From positions 62,001 to 126,000 of the forward strand of contig NZ_JAWUDN010000008.1 in NCBI RefSeq assembly GCF_044430645.1: 64,000 bases of DNA. Direction: 5' to 3'. The translations under genes were made by a program, and so were the position numbers. The notes beneath the pieces were generated by a model. It was not told the DNA's origin. It made no database searches and was given only the letters and a program-made list of their open reading frames with translations. Shown here in pieces: positions 25,621-34,724 of the stretch; position 1 is the stretch's first letter; the number at the start of each line of letters is the position of its first letter. The DNA is from Ewingella allii. Lineage in GTDB: Bacteria > Pseudomonadota > Gammaproteobacteria > Enterobacterales > Enterobacteriaceae.

Positions 25621-26061
25621 ATGACTGACGCGACCGATGTAAAACATATCAGCACCTTTCTTGATGACAATCACGTGCTGGCGCTGTGCGCGTTGGCAGA
25701 TGGGGAGATGTGGAGCGCCAACTGTTTTTACGTGGCGGACACGGAAATCATGACGCTCTATTTCATGACCGAGCTGAAAACCCATCACGGTGCGATGATG
25801 GTGAAAAACCCGCAGGTGGTGGGCACCGTTGCACCCCAGCCGGAGAGCATTGCGCTGATTCGTGGTATTCAGTATCGCGGCGAGGCGGTGATTCTGTCTG
25901 GTGATGAAGAGCAGGCGGCGCGCCAGCGTTACTGCCAGCAGTTCCCCATCGCGGCAACGATGAAAGCCCCCGTCTGGGCGTTAAAACTCAATGAAATCAA
26001 GATGACCGATAATAATCTCGGGTTTGGCACCAAGTTGAGATGGCAGCGTAGCGAAAGCTAG
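25621..26061 (+). CDS. yhbP: UPF0306 family protein YhbP
   Basis: This 146-residue protein has the split-barrel, pyridoxamine-phosphate-oxidase-like fold (HVLALCALADGEMWSANCFY, then LYFMTELKTHHG), which usually binds a flavin. GAGGAG lies upstream of the ATG. Sequence and neighbourhood (yhbQ and yhbO on either side) match E. coli yhbP, whose function is not established. The gene is monocistronic and ends ahead of the convergent yhbO and its terminator. Confidence 0.88.
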   Translation: MTDATDVKHISTFLDDNHVLALCALADGEMWSANCFYVADTEIMTLYFMTELKTHHGAMMVKNPQVVGTVAPQPESIALIRGIQYRGEAVILSGDEEQAARQRYCQQFPIAATMKAPVWALKLNEIKMTDNNLGFGTKLRWQRSES

Positions 26062-26073
26062 ATTGGCAGACAC

Positions 26074-26097
26074 CAAAAGGGCCGGTTTCCCGGCCCT
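26074..26097 (-). terminator. Terminator of yhbO
   Basis: AGGGCCGG (26078-26085) and CCGGCCCT (26090-26097) form an eight-pair stem with a four-base loop. Read on the minus strand, the hairpin runs into TTTT (26077-26074), so it serves the minus-strand yhbO rather than yhbP. Confidence 0.7.
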
Positions 26098-26150
26098 GTG
26101 GTTCAAACTATTCAGTCAAACTATCGCATTAGTTTGGCTATTTAGCTGAG

Positions 26151-26669
26151 TTATGCCGCCAGCACTCTAAGCGACTCGCGGTTAAACGCAGGTAAGTCAT
26201 CTGGCGTGCGGCTGGTGACCAGCGTGTCGTTATCGACCACCACTTCTTTGTCGAAGAACTCGGCTCCGGCGTTTTTCACATCAACCACCACCGGTTTCAC
26301 TGTAGTCAGCTTGCGTCCGCGAATCACATCCGCGTTAATCAGCAGCTGTGGCCCGTGGCAAATGGCGAAAATAGGCTTGCCGCTTTTGGCGAATTGGCGA
26401 GTAAACTCGACGAAGCGATCGTCGCCGCGCAAAGTATCTGGCGAGTGGCCGCCCGGCAGCAGCAGAGCGTCGAAGTCAGCGACTTTGACATCATCAATGG
26501 ATTTATCAATGGTGACTTTGGCTTTGCCCTGCTTGCCATGAATGACGTTGCCGGCTTTATGCTCAATGGTAATCACCTGGTGGCCGGCTTTCTTGTAGGC
26601 TTCCGCTGGCGAGGTGAATTCTGAGTCTTCAAATTCGTCAGTGATTAGGACTGCAATTTTCTTGCTCAT
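26151..26669 (-). CDS. yhbO: PfpI/DJ-1 family protein YhbO
   Basis: This 172-residue class-I glutamine-amidotransferase-fold protein has the nucleophile elbow FAICHGPQ, with Cys at residue 104, and the LLPGGHSPD and TSRTPDDLPAF motifs. E. coli YhbO protects against oxidative, thermal and acid stress and is reported to act on glycated or glyoxal-derived adducts. I chose the second of two adjacent ATGs, matching the family. It is divergent from yraR, with a 190-base gap in which I see nothing definite. Confidence 0.93.
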   Translation of the reverse strand: MSKKIAVLITDEFEDSEFTSPAEAYKKAGHQVITIEHKAGNVIHGKQGKAKVTIDKSIDDVKVADFDALLLPGGHSPDTLRGDDRFVEFTRQFAKSGKPIFAICHGPQLLINADVIRGRKLTTVKPVVVDVKNAGAEFFDKEVVVDNDTLVTSRTPDDLPAFNRESLRVLAA

Positions 26670-26862
26670 CATGTCTCCCGTTGCTTAATGGAAAATGTCT
26701 TGATGTATAAAGCTTGGACCCCATGACGGCTGAGGTCAAACCGGATTCGTCCGAGTCTGTTTCTCCATCTGGCTTATACTCAGTCAGTAACAAGATATGT
26801 CTGATGGCGCTCCCGCGCAGAAAAGACAACGCTACGCGGCTGAATCGACATAAGGAAATATC

Positions 26863-27501
26863 ATGGCAAAGGTACTTTTGCTGGGGGCCAGCGGGCTGGT
26901 GGGGGCGGAGCTGCTCTGCCTGCTTGAGCAAGACTCACGTGTGAGTCGCATTGTTGCCCCGACGCGGCGACCATTGGCCTCACTAAGTAAGCTGGTCAAC
27001 CCCGTCGGCGATGATATCCCCGCGCTGGTGGCGGACCTGGATGAGCCTATAGACCTTTTTTTCTGCTGCTTAGGCACTACTCGCAAGCAGGCGGGAAGCG
27101 CGGCGGCTTTTCGCGAAATCGAATTCAAGATGGTGGTGAACAGCGCTATCGCAGCGCGTAGACTCGGCGCCAGCCATTGCCTGCTGGTCAGTGCCAACGG
27201 CGCCAACCCTCATTCGCGTTTAATCTATAACCGCACTAAAGGCGAGATTGAACAGGCGCTGATTGCGCAGAAATGGCCATTGCTGACGCTGGTTCGCCCC
27301 TCATTGCTGGTGGGACAGCGCCAGCCTCCGCGCTTACTTGAACAGTTCAGCGCGCCGTTATTCAAGCTGCTGCCCGGCAAATGGAAAGCCATCGATGCCC
27401 TCGACGTGGCGAAGGCGATGCAGCAACAGGCTTTCAATGCCGGTCTGGGCGGTATCACCGTGCTGGAGTCCAACCAGCTGGCCGCTATTGCCCGTCAATA
27501 A
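26863..27501 (+). CDS. yraR: NAD(P)-binding Rossmann-fold protein YraR
   Basis: This 212-residue atypical short-chain dehydrogenase opens with the nucleotide-binding GASGLVGAELL (residues 8-18) and continues with APTRRPL, FCCLGTTRKQAGS and SANGANPHSRLIYNRTKGE. The last supplies a Tyr-x3-Lys-like arrangement (YNRTK). It matches E. coli YraR, also next to yhbO. AAGGAAATATC precedes the start. It is convergent with phnP, with a 12-base gap. The substrate is unknown. Confidence 0.88.
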   Translation: MAKVLLLGASGLVGAELLCLLEQDSRVSRIVAPTRRPLASLSKLVNPVGDDIPALVADLDEPIDLFFCCLGTTRKQAGSAAAFREIEFKMVVNSAIAARRLGASHCLLVSANGANPHSRLIYNRTKGEIEQALIAQKWPLLTLVRPSLLVGQRQPPRLLEQFSAPLFKLLPGKWKAIDALDVAKAMQQQAFNAGLGGITVLESNQLAAIARQ

Positions 27502-27513
27502 AGCCCGTGATAT

Positions 27514-28263
27514 TTACCAACTCAGCGTCTGCCCGTCTCGCGCCGCGATGACGTTTTCCGGCAGTGGGTTGCTCTGAAGCCATAAATCCAGCTTGTGGCT
27601 GATATGGGTCAGATAGGTTTTGCCCGGTTTTAACTGCTCATGGATAGCCAGCGCCTGATGAATGTCATTGTGATTTTTGTCGGGGATGTCGCGCGGCGGG
27701 TGGCTGCAATCCAGCACCATGGCATCCAGTGGGATCTCCTCCAGATATTTCGCCGTCGCCAGCGGCAAACCGGCGGTATCGGTGAGGTAAGCCAGCGTCG
27801 CCCGCTCGGTTTTAATCAAATAGCCGAAGGTGATTTTAGAATGATTGAGCGGCAGCGGCGTCAGTTGCATGTTGCCGAAATTACGGGTGACAAAGGGTTG
27901 AAACGGCGGCTGAAAATTCAGAATGCCCGGATGTTTGAACAGGTCGTCGCAGCCGTTTTCATCCGGCGGACCATAGACCGGGATCGCATTTCCAACACCC
28001 CAGCGCAACGGAAATAACCCCTGAACGTGATCCATATGATAGTGTGTAAGCCAAAAACGCTGAATTTCGCCCGTCGCAAACTGTTGGGCTAACTCCGGCA
28101 ATCCTGCATCAATCAGCGTCACTTCCCCCTGATATTCCAACTTTGCACTGCAAGGCTGACGGCGAAACGCCGGGTCTTTACGCGCCTGTTCACACACGCC
28201 GCAGTCGCAGCCAAAAACGGGCACCTGCTGTGCTCCGCCGGTGCCAAGAAAGGTCAATTGCAT
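27514..28263 (-). CDS. phnP: 5-phosphoribosyl 1,2-cyclic phosphate phosphodiesterase PhnP
   Basis: PhnP opens the cyclic phosphate made by C-P lyase to give ribose 1,5-bisphosphate. The 249-residue metallo-beta-lactamase-fold protein has the metal-binding LTHYHMDHVQG motif, the extra zinc-site cysteines near the N-terminus (FGCDCGVCEQA), LNHSK and DCSHPP. I chose ATG 28263 with AAAGGAT upstream; a TTG nine codons earlier would overlap the preceding gene. It is the last gene of the phn operon. Confidence 0.94.
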   Translation of the reverse strand: MQLTFLGTGGAQQVPVFGCDCGVCEQARKDPAFRRQPCSAKLEYQGEVTLIDAGLPELAQQFATGEIQRFWLTHYHMDHVQGLFPLRWGVGNAIPVYGPPDENGCDDLFKHPGILNFQPPFQPFVTRNFGNMQLTPLPLNHSKITFGYLIKTERATLAYLTDTAGLPLATAKYLEEIPLDAMVLDCSHPPRDIPDKNHNDIHQALAIHEQLKPGKTYLTHISHKLDLWLQSNPLPENVIAARDGQTLSW

Positions 28264-28286
28264 GCACGGATCCTTTAATGGAGTAC

Positions 28287-28922
28287 TCAAAGGTATTTTT
28301 CGACAAAGCTTTCGAGGTTGCGGAAATCAGGCATGCGCGCTCTTAGCGTCTCGTGATCCCAGTTCCACCACTGGCTGCGCTCGATTTTCTCGATCAAGCT
28401 GTCGTTAAAGCGCATGCCAATCTTCTTCGCTGGCACGCCCGCCACGATGGAGTAAGGCTCAACGTCTTTGGTTACCACGGCGGAGGTGCCGATCACCGCG
28501 CCATTGCCCACTTTCACGCCGGGCATAATCACCGCGTTGTGGCCGATCCAGACATCATTGCCCACGGTGACGTGATGCTCGCGGCGCCAGTCGAAGAAAT
28601 TCACGTCATCTTCACCCAAATCATAGGCCGAAGCGCGATAGGTAAAGTGATGCTGAGCAATGCGATTATAGGTCGGATGGTTGCCCGGATTGATGCGCAC
28701 ATAGGTGGCAATCGAGACAAATTTGCCAATGGTGGCGTAATGAATCTGGTTGTTACCGGCGGTATAGGAGTAGTCGTCGATAGTGGATTCTTCAAAGATG
28801 GCGTTATCGGAGATGTGAACGTAGCGCCCGGCACGGGACTTATTCATCACCACGTTTTCGCCAATTTTAGGCTGTGAGAAGTCGATTTCAGCGTGTTGCG
28901 GGTTTTCAACAATGTCACTCAT
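28287..28922 (-). CDS. Hexapeptide-repeat acyltransferase of the phosphonate operon
   Basis: This 211-residue left-handed beta-helix protein resembles xenobiotic (chloramphenicol-type) acetyltransferases. It has repeats such as HISDNAIFEESTID, VGNDVWIGHNAVIMPGV and GNGAVIGTSAVVTKDV, and the PAKKIGMRF end. A phosphonate-metabolism subfamily of these proteins is known from phn operons. It overlaps phnN by four bases (ATGA). E. coli has the GNAT PhnO between PhnN and PhnP instead, so this protein may acetylate aminoalkylphosphonates in its place, but that is inference. Confidence 0.85.
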   Translation of the reverse strand: MSDIVENPQHAEIDFSQPKIGENVVMNKSRAGRYVHISDNAIFEESTIDDYSYTAGNNQIHYATIGKFVSIATYVRINPGNHPTYNRIAQHHFTYRASAYDLGEDDVNFFDWRREHHVTVGNDVWIGHNAVIMPGVKVGNGAVIGTSAVVTKDVEPYSIVAGVPAKKIGMRFNDSLIEKIERSQWWNWDHETLRARMPDFRNLESFVEKYL

Positions 28923-29506
28923 GGCTCAACCTTCTGGGGAGAAATAGGGTAGAGAAACGCGGTGGAAGGCGCAGCGAGTAGCTGCAACAGTCCTGCCAGC
29001 GTCTGTTGTAATTGGCCGTTGTTTTCCAATCTCTGACAATGGGCGGGCATCTGATTGGCGTACTGCGCCGCCCGTTGCAAACGATGCTGGATCTGCTCGC
29101 TGTTTTCCCGCCCGCGCTGCTCTAAACGCTGGCGCAAAACGTCTTCGGACACCTGCAAGCAGACCGGGATCAGCCGCTGGCCGTAGCGCTGCATCGCCTG
29201 TTCAAGATAAGCACGAGAGCCGTTGATCACCACGTTGCAGCCTTGCTGCATCCAGTGGTCTATCTCAATGCCGACCGCGTAATGGCAACCGTGAGCCTGC
29301 CACTCCAGCGCAAACAGGCCGCGCTCGGCTCGCTGGGAAAACTCATGCTGGCTGAGAGCAATATGGTTCTCCGAGCCAGCATTGGCAGGGCGAGTAATGT
29401 AGCGATGGGCCACCATCAAATTGGGCGGCAGGTCGTGGCGCAGGGCATCCAGCAGGCTATCCTTGCCTGCTCCCGATGCGCCCATCAAGTAAACGAGTCG
29501 GCTCAT
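28919..29506 (-). CDS. phnN: Ribose 1,5-bisphosphate phosphokinase PhnN
   Basis: PhnN phosphorylates ribose 1,5-bisphosphate to PRPP, the last step that returns the C-P lyase carbon to nucleotide synthesis. The 195-residue protein has the guanylate-kinase-like fold with Walker A GASGAGKDS (near residues 8-16) and the RYITRPA motif. The ATG at 29506 has AAAGGA seven bases upstream; a TTG one codon earlier is less likely. It overlaps the downstream acyltransferase gene by four bases and follows phnM by 14. Confidence 0.94.
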   Translation of the reverse strand: MSRLVYLMGASGAGKDSLLDALRHDLPPNLMVAHRYITRPANAGSENHIALSQHEFSQRAERGLFALEWQAHGCHYAVGIEIDHWMQQGCNVVINGSRAYLEQAMQRYGQRLIPVCLQVSEDVLRQRLEQRGRENSEQIQHRLQRAAQYANQMPAHCQRLENNGQLQQTLAGLLQLLAAPSTAFLYPISPQKVEP

Positions 29507-29520
29507 CAATCATTCCTTTA

Positions 29521-30657
29521 TCAAAACACCTGAATTCCCTGACGCCACACGTTCTGCACGTAGTGGTGGTCGGCGTGGGTGCGAGCCAGCACCAAATCGG
29601 CGCGTTTTCCTTCAGCGATCACGCCCCGGTCTTGCAGACTCAGCGCGCGGGCCGGGTTACGCGTCACCAGACCAACCGCCTGCGGCAGCGTGAAGCCGTT
29701 GCTGTCGTCATTGGCGATACGGAACACGGCGTCGAGCAGGCTGGCCGGGTAGTAGTCAGAAGACAGGATGTCGAGAATACCCAGTGACGCCAGATGATGC
29801 GCGGCGACATTGCCAGAATGCGAGCCGCCTCGAACGATATTTGGCGCACCCATCAACACTTGCAGGCCACATGCGTGTGAGGCCCGCGCAGCCTCTTCAG
29901 TGGTGGGGAATTCGGCAATCACGCTGCCCAGCGCGCGCGACTCTTCGACGTGCGCGGTGGTGGCGTCATCGTGACTGGCCAGCGCGATGCCCAGATTGCG
30001 GCAGTGCTCGGCGATGGCATAGCGGTTCGGTTTGGCCCAGCGCAGGGAGTTCTGGATTTGATCTTCCTGAAACACTTCCATCTGGTCGTCATTCAGGTTG
30101 TATTTGCCCTGATAGTATTCGCGGTACTTTTGCGGCGTGGCGAACTGGCGCTGGCCCGGCGAGTGGTCCATCAGGGAGACCAGCGACAGCACTTCGGTGT
30201 GCATTAACTTCTCAAACAGCGGCAGAGTGCTTTCGTGCGGCAGCTCGCAGCGCAGGTGCAGGTGATGCTCGGCGCGGTTCAGGCCCGCCTTGCCGCTGTT
30301 GACCACGGCGTCGATCATCTTTTGCAGATTTTCCAGACGATGTCCACCGTCGCGCACGTCTCCCACCGCCACCGCGTCGAGCACGGTAGTAATGCCGCTG
30401 GCGACCATTAGCGCGTCGTGGCTGCTCATCGCCGAGTGGGCCGGCCAGTCAACTTTCGGGCGCGGGGTGAAGAACTTGTCGAGGTTGTCGGTATGCAGCT
30501 CGATAAGCCCCGGCAGCAACCAGCCGCCTTCGGCATCGATCGCCTGCGGCAGTTGGCTGCTGGTGTCGGCGAAGGCGGTAATGACGCCGTCCTGCACTTC
30601 CAGCGAGCCTTTAACTACCTGATCTTCTAGGACCAAATTGACATTGTTAATGATCAT
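29521..30657 (-). CDS. phnM: Alpha-D-ribose 1-methylphosphonate 5-triphosphate diphosphatase PhnM
   Basis: PhnM removes pyrophosphate from the ribosyl-phosphonate triphosphate made by PhnGHI-L, preparing the substrate for C-P bond cleavage. The 378-residue amidohydrolase has the metal-binding LIELHTDNLDK motif, the EHHLHLRCE strand, DHSPGQRQF, ASHDDATTAHV, and a C-terminal NPAR motif. It overlaps phnL by four bases (ATGA). Length and sequence are normal for the family. Confidence 0.95.
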   Translation of the reverse strand: MIINNVNLVLEDQVVKGSLEVQDGVITAFADTSSQLPQAIDAEGGWLLPGLIELHTDNLDKFFTPRPKVDWPAHSAMSSHDALMVASGITTVLDAVAVGDVRDGGHRLENLQKMIDAVVNSGKAGLNRAEHHLHLRCELPHESTLPLFEKLMHTEVLSLVSLMDHSPGQRQFATPQKYREYYQGKYNLNDDQMEVFQEDQIQNSLRWAKPNRYAIAEHCRNLGIALASHDDATTAHVEESRALGSVIAEFPTTEEAARASHACGLQVLMGAPNIVRGGSHSGNVAAHHLASLGILDILSSDYYPASLLDAVFRIANDDSNGFTLPQAVGLVTRNPARALSLQDRGVIAEGKRADLVLARTHADHHYVQNVWRQGIQVF

Positions 30658-31361
30658 GCTGGGATCTCCGCAGAGGGCGCTGGTGTCATGGCATAGAGTC
30701 TATCGGCGACGCGCTCGCGCACGTCTTCATCGTGGAAAATGCCCACGACGGCGGCTCCGCGAGCTTTGGCTTGCTGGATCAGGGTCACCACCGCGGCGCG
30801 GTTGGTGGCATCCAGTGAGGCGGTGGGTTCGTCGAGCAGTAAAATCGGGTAGTCGACGATAAAACCGCGCGCAATGTTCACGCGCTGCTGTTCGCCACCG
30901 GAGAAGGTGGAGGGCGCGAGGTGCCACAGGCGCTGCGGCACGTTGAGGTGAGTGAGCAGGCGGCTGGCGCGATCTTCGGCTTCGGCTTTGTCGACGCCCA
31001 GTTCAATCAGCGGCTGCATCACCAGATTCAGGGCGCTAATGCGCGGAATAACCCGCAGGAACTGGCTCACCCAGCCGACGGTGTGGCGGCGCACGGCGAG
31101 AATTTCCCGCGCTTCTGAGCCCACCATGTCGACCCACTGGCCCTGATGCTCGACCCAAATATGGCCGCTGTCCGGCAGGTAGTTGCCGTAGAGCGAACGA
31201 AGTAAGGTTGATTTTCCGCTGCCGGAGTGGCCGTGAAGCACCACGCATTCCCCGGCATCAACTTGCAGGCTGGCGTTATTAAAAACCGGCAACCGTGCGC
31301 TGTTCTGGTTATGTAATACAAAGGTTTTACTGAGGTTTTCGACCCTGAGCTTTGTCGTCAT
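30654..31361 (-). CDS. phnL: C-P lyase system ABC-type protein PhnL
   Basis: PhnL is an ATP-binding-cassette protein without a membrane partner. It works with PhnG, PhnH and PhnI in forming the ribosyl-phosphonate triphosphate and can dock on the C-P lyase core complex. The 235-residue protein has Walker A GHSGSGKST, the signature FSGGEQQRVNIA, and Walker B ILLLDEPTASLD. It overlaps phnM by four bases and follows phnK by 13. Confidence 0.95.
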   Translation of the reverse strand: MTTKLRVENLSKTFVLHNQNSARLPVFNNASLQVDAGECVVLHGHSGSGKSTLLRSLYGNYLPDSGHIWVEHQGQWVDMVGSEAREILAVRRHTVGWVSQFLRVIPRISALNLVMQPLIELGVDKAEAEDRASRLLTHLNVPQRLWHLAPSTFSGGEQQRVNIARGFIVDYPILLLDEPTASLDATNRAAVVTLIQQAKARGAAVVGIFHDEDVRERVADRLYAMTPAPSAEIPA

Positions 31362-31374
31362 TTTTGGTCACCTA

Positions 31375-32166
31375 TTAAGACAGCACGGAAGACACGAGTA
31401 ACTGCGTATAAGGATGATGCGGATCGTCGAGCACGCGGTCGGTTAAGCCACTTTCCACCACCTGACCCTGCTTCATCACCAGCAGACGATTGGCCAGCAG
31501 GCGCGCGACGCCCAAATCGTGGGTCACAATCACCACCGCGAGCTGCATCTCCACCACCAAGGTACGCAGTAAGTCGAGCAGGCGGGCCTGTACCGACACA
31601 TCCAGACCGCCGGTCGGCTCATCCATAAACACCAGGCGCGGGTGGGTCACCAGATTGCGGGCGATTTGCAGACGCTGCTGCATGCCGCCGGAAAAGGTGG
31701 TTGGCATGTCGTCAAGGCGCGACACTGGGATTTCCACATCTTCCAGCCACTTTGCGGCCTGTTTGCGGATGTCGCCGTAGTTACGCTGACCAATAGCCAT
31801 CAGGCGCTCGCCGATATTACCGCCAGCGGAAACCTGACGACGCAGGCCGTCCATCGGGTGCTGATGCACCACGCCCCAGTCGGTGCGCAGCAGGCGACGG
31901 CGGTCGCTCTCCGGCATGTCATAAAGCGACTGTGGTGCCAGTTGGCCGTTGTTATAAATAACCTGCCCCTGCTGCGGCGCGAGGCGGGCGGAGATTGACT
32001 GCAACAGGGTGGTTTTGCCGGAGCCAGATTCGCCTACGATGCCCAGCACTTCACCCGGATAGAGATTAAAAGAGACCTCGCTGAAGCCTTTGCCCGGCGC
32101 ATACAGGTGGGTCAAGTTGTTGACCGACAGCAGAGGTTTAGCGTTGAGTTGGCGTGAAGTGGTCAT
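31375..32166 (-). CDS. phnK: C-P lyase system ABC-type protein PhnK
   Basis: PhnK is the ABC protein that binds PhnJ in the PhnGHIJ core and powers its conformational cycle. The 263-residue protein has Walker A GESGSGKTT, the signature FSGGMQQRLQIA, Walker B LVFMDEPTGGLD and the H-loop VIVTHD. Its first codon overlaps the phnJ stop by one base, showing tight coupling. Confidence 0.95.
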   Translation of the reverse strand: MTTSRQLNAKPLLSVNNLTHLYAPGKGFSEVSFNLYPGEVLGIVGESGSGKTTLLQSISARLAPQQGQVIYNNGQLAPQSLYDMPESDRRRLLRTDWGVVHQHPMDGLRRQVSAGGNIGERLMAIGQRNYGDIRKQAAKWLEDVEIPVSRLDDMPTTFSGGMQQRLQIARNLVTHPRLVFMDEPTGGLDVSVQARLLDLLRTLVVEMQLAVVIVTHDLGVARLLANRLLVMKQGQVVESGLTDRVLDDPHHPYTQLLVSSVLS

Positions 32167-33056
32167 CAGTGTTGCGCCTTATTCTGGGTTTGTTGGCTGT
32201 TCAGTTCGACCTGCTGGGCGCAGAAGTCGGTGTCTGAGCACACGAACATCCGGTTGCCGAGGTCGTCGAGCACCACTTCGTCGAGATAGCTGTGGTGCGA
32301 GCCGCAGATAGCGCAAGGCTCGTCCCACTGCTGCACGGTGAACGGGTGGTCCTCAAAGTCGAGGCTTTCCACCTTGGTGAACGGCGGCAGGGCGTAAATG
32401 CGTTTCTCGCGACCGGCACCAAACAGCTGCAGCGCCGGCATCATGTGCATTTTCGGGTTATCAAATTTCGGGATTGGCGACGGGTCCATCACGTAGCGAT
32501 CGTTCACCTTGACCGGGTAGGCGTAGGTGGTGGCGATATGGCCGAAGCGCGCGATGTCCTCATACAGTTTCACCTGCATCACGCCGTACTCTTCCAGCGC
32601 GTGCATCTTGCGCGTCTCGGTTTCACGCGGCTCGATAAAGCGCAGCGGCTCAGGGATGGGCACTTGGAAAATCAGCACCTGATCTTCGGTCAGCGGCGTT
32701 TCCGGGATGCGGTGACGAGTCTGGATCAGCGAGGCATCAACGGTTTTCTCGGTGGTTTTTACCCCGGCGACGCTCTGGAAGAACTTGCGAATCGACACGG
32801 CGTTGGTGGTGTCATCCGCGCCCTGATCGATGACTTTCAGCACGTCTTGCTGACCAATAATGCTGGCGGTGATCTGAATACCGCCGGTGCCCCAACCGTA
32901 AGGCATTGGCATTTCGCGACCGGCGAACGGCACTTGATAACCGGGGATCGCCACGGCTTTTAGAATGGCGCGACGGATCATGCGTTTGGTCTGTTCGTCG
33001 AGATAGCCGTGGTTATAGCCCGCGATGATGGGGGCGTGGTTATCACTGCTTTTCAT
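32166..33056 (-). CDS. phnJ: Alpha-D-ribose 1-methylphosphonate 5-phosphate C-P lyase PhnJ
   Basis: PhnJ is the radical-SAM-type enzyme that breaks the carbon-phosphorus bond, releasing alkane and cyclic ribose phosphate. The 296-residue protein carries the four critical cysteines at 248, 251, 273 and 279, each shifted by exactly seven from E. coli (241, 244, 266, 272). The conserved ICGSHHSYLDEVVLDD segment follows. I chose ATG 33056, with AGGA upstream; the frame extends ten codons further. It overlaps phnI by 14 bases. Confidence 0.95.
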   Translation of the reverse strand: MKSSDNHAPIIAGYNHGYLDEQTKRMIRRAILKAVAIPGYQVPFAGREMPMPYGWGTGGIQITASIIGQQDVLKVIDQGADDTTNAVSIRKFFQSVAGVKTTEKTVDASLIQTRHRIPETPLTEDQVLIFQVPIPEPLRFIEPRETETRKMHALEEYGVMQVKLYEDIARFGHIATTYAYPVKVNDRYVMDPSPIPKFDNPKMHMMPALQLFGAGREKRIYALPPFTKVESLDFEDHPFTVQQWDEPCAICGSHHSYLDEVVLDDLGNRMFVCSDTDFCAQQVELNSQQTQNKAQH

Positions 33057-34140
33057 GGTCTGAGTCCTGTGAAGTCGTTGAATCATGCTGCTGGCGCAGG
33101 CGTTTCAGCAGTTCCAGTTCGGCCTGGAAGTCAACGTAGTGCGGCAGTTTGAGGTGGGAAACAAAACCGGCGGCCTCGACGTTGTCTGCATGGGACAGCA
33201 CGAACTCTTCGTCCTGCGCCGGGCTGTTCACCAGTTCGTTGTACTCTTTGGTCTGCAATGCGCGGTCGACCAGCGACATCGACATCGCCTTACGCTCGGC
33301 GCGGCCAAACACCAAGCCGTAGCCACGGGTGAAGTGCGGCGGCTTGTCGTCCGGGGTGACAAAGCTGTTCACCATTTCACATTCGGTTAGCAGGATCTCG
33401 CCGATATCAATCGCAAAGCCCAGCTCTTCCGGCACGATTTCCACCGTCATCCATCCGGTACGAATTTCGCCAGCAAAGGGGTGGGTGCGGCCATAACCAC
33501 GCTGGGTGGAGTAGCTCAGGGAGAGCAGGAAACCCTCATCGCCGCGCACCAGCTGTTGCAGGCGAGCCGCGCGAGAAGCGGGGTAAACCGGTGGGGTGCG
33601 GGTGATGTCTTCCGGCTCGCTGCCGTCGTCCTCTTCTTTCACCGCCAACTGTTGCGCGGTCAGCAGGTCAAACACGTGGCTGCACTGCTCTGGCAGGGTT
33701 TCGTCGGCGATGGGCGTGAACGGCGCTTCGCCTTCGGCCAGCAGGGCGAAATCCAGCAAACGGTGGGTGTAATCGTACGTCGGGCCAAGCACCTGTCCGC
33801 CCGGCAAGTCCTTATAAACCGCAGAGATTCGGCGCTCGAGGCGCATAGCGCTGGTGTCCAGGGGCTGGCTGGTGGCGAGGCGCGGCAGAGTGGTGCGATA
33901 TGCGCGCAGCAGGAAAATCGCTTCGACCAGGTCACCGCTCGACTGTTTGATAGCCAGCGCGGCCAGCTGGCGGTCGTAAATTCCGCCTTCGCTCATCACG
34001 CGATCTACCGCCAGACCCAGCTGCTGTTCGATTTGCGCGCATTCCAGTTCATCAACGCGGGTGTCGCCACGGCGCTCGTGCGCCAGAAGTTGATGGGCGG
34101 CAGCAATGGCTTTTTCGCCCCCTTTAACGGCTACGTACAT
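33043..34140 (-). CDS. phnI: C-P lyase core subunit PhnI
   Basis: PhnI is the nucleosidase-like subunit that, with PhnG, PhnH and PhnL, couples phosphonate to the ribose of ATP. The 365-residue protein begins MYVAVKGGEKAIAAAH, with the conserved RTYRTTLPRL-type region and RISAVYKDLPGGQVLGPTYDYTHRLLDF (read in two parts here). The ATG at 34140 overlaps the phnH stop as TGATG. A TTG two codons earlier is unlikely. The length is slightly greater than the E. coli protein owing to a Ser/Asp-rich tail. Confidence 0.95.
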   Translation of the reverse strand: MYVAVKGGEKAIAAAHQLLAHERRGDTRVDELECAQIEQQLGLAVDRVMSEGGIYDRQLAALAIKQSSGDLVEAIFLLRAYRTTLPRLATSQPLDTSAMRLERRISAVYKDLPGGQVLGPTYDYTHRLLDFALLAEGEAPFTPIADETLPEQCSHVFDLLTAQQLAVKEEDDGSEPEDITRTPPVYPASRAARLQQLVRGDEGFLLSLSYSTQRGYGRTHPFAGEIRTGWMTVEIVPEELGFAIDIGEILLTECEMVNSFVTPDDKPPHFTRGYGLVFGRAERKAMSMSLVDRALQTKEYNELVNSPAQDEEFVLSHADNVEAAGFVSHLKLPHYVDFQAELELLKRLRQQHDSTTSQDSDHEKQ

Positions 34141-34721
34141 CAGCAAACCTCCACACGGGTGGTGCGCGGCACGGCAATCAGCTCGTCACCGCAGGTAAAC
34201 ATGAAATCCAGCCCCAGCGGGAAGCGGTGCGGACGGTTAAGCAGGTATTGGCGCACCGCGTCTGGCAGTTGCGGGGTGATCACCCGCTCGGACTCAATGC
34301 CCGGCCCGGTCAGGCGCAGCGCAGTTCCGCCGCTCAAACCGTCGAGCTGCACAATCACGCTGGTGGCAAGCTCTGGAGACATTTCGTCGCCGCACGGAAA
34401 GGCCAGCAGGGTGGCGCTGTCGAGGGCCGGGTCTGCCAGCGCGAAGCTAACGGAGGACGGCTCTTCGGTCAGAACCGCGCCGGTATGGAAACGCAGGTTT
34501 TTACGCAGAATGTCGTCATTGAGCGCGACGCTTATCCACAGCGGTGTGTCTTGATCAATCAACGTTAACAGCACGCAGGCGCTGGCAGAGCCGAGCGCGC
34601 CGAAGCCCGGAACGGCAGGCAGTTTGACGCAGGTTCCCGGCTCGCTAAGGGCTTTAAGGATGCGGCGAAAGCTGAACTGTGCATCGGCGACGGGATTTTG
34701 GAAGCTGGCAACTAGTGACAT
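34140..34721 (-). CDS. phnH: C-P lyase core subunit PhnH
   Basis: PhnH is a PLP-transferase-fold subunit without cofactor. It forms part of the PhnG2H2I2J2 core that makes ribosyl-phosphonate triphosphate. The 193-residue protein has the typical start SLVASFQNPVADAQFSFRRIL and the FPLGLDFMF segment near the end. It follows phnG by three bases and shares TGATG with phnI. Confidence 0.94.
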   Translation of the reverse strand: MSLVASFQNPVADAQFSFRRILKALSEPGTCVKLPAVPGFGALGSASACVLLTLIDQDTPLWISVALNDDILRKNLRFHTGAVLTEEPSSVSFALADPALDSATLLAFPCGDEMSPELATSVIVQLDGLSGGTALRLTGPGIESERVITPQLPDAVRQYLLNRPHRFPLGLDFMFTCGDELIAVPRTTRVEVC

Positions 34722-34724
34722 GAA

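Noticed and set aside
33481..34554. A 357-codon open frame opposite phnI and phnH
   Set aside because: It is antisense to two well-supported, coupled phn genes and has low-complexity composition, so it is a shadow frame.
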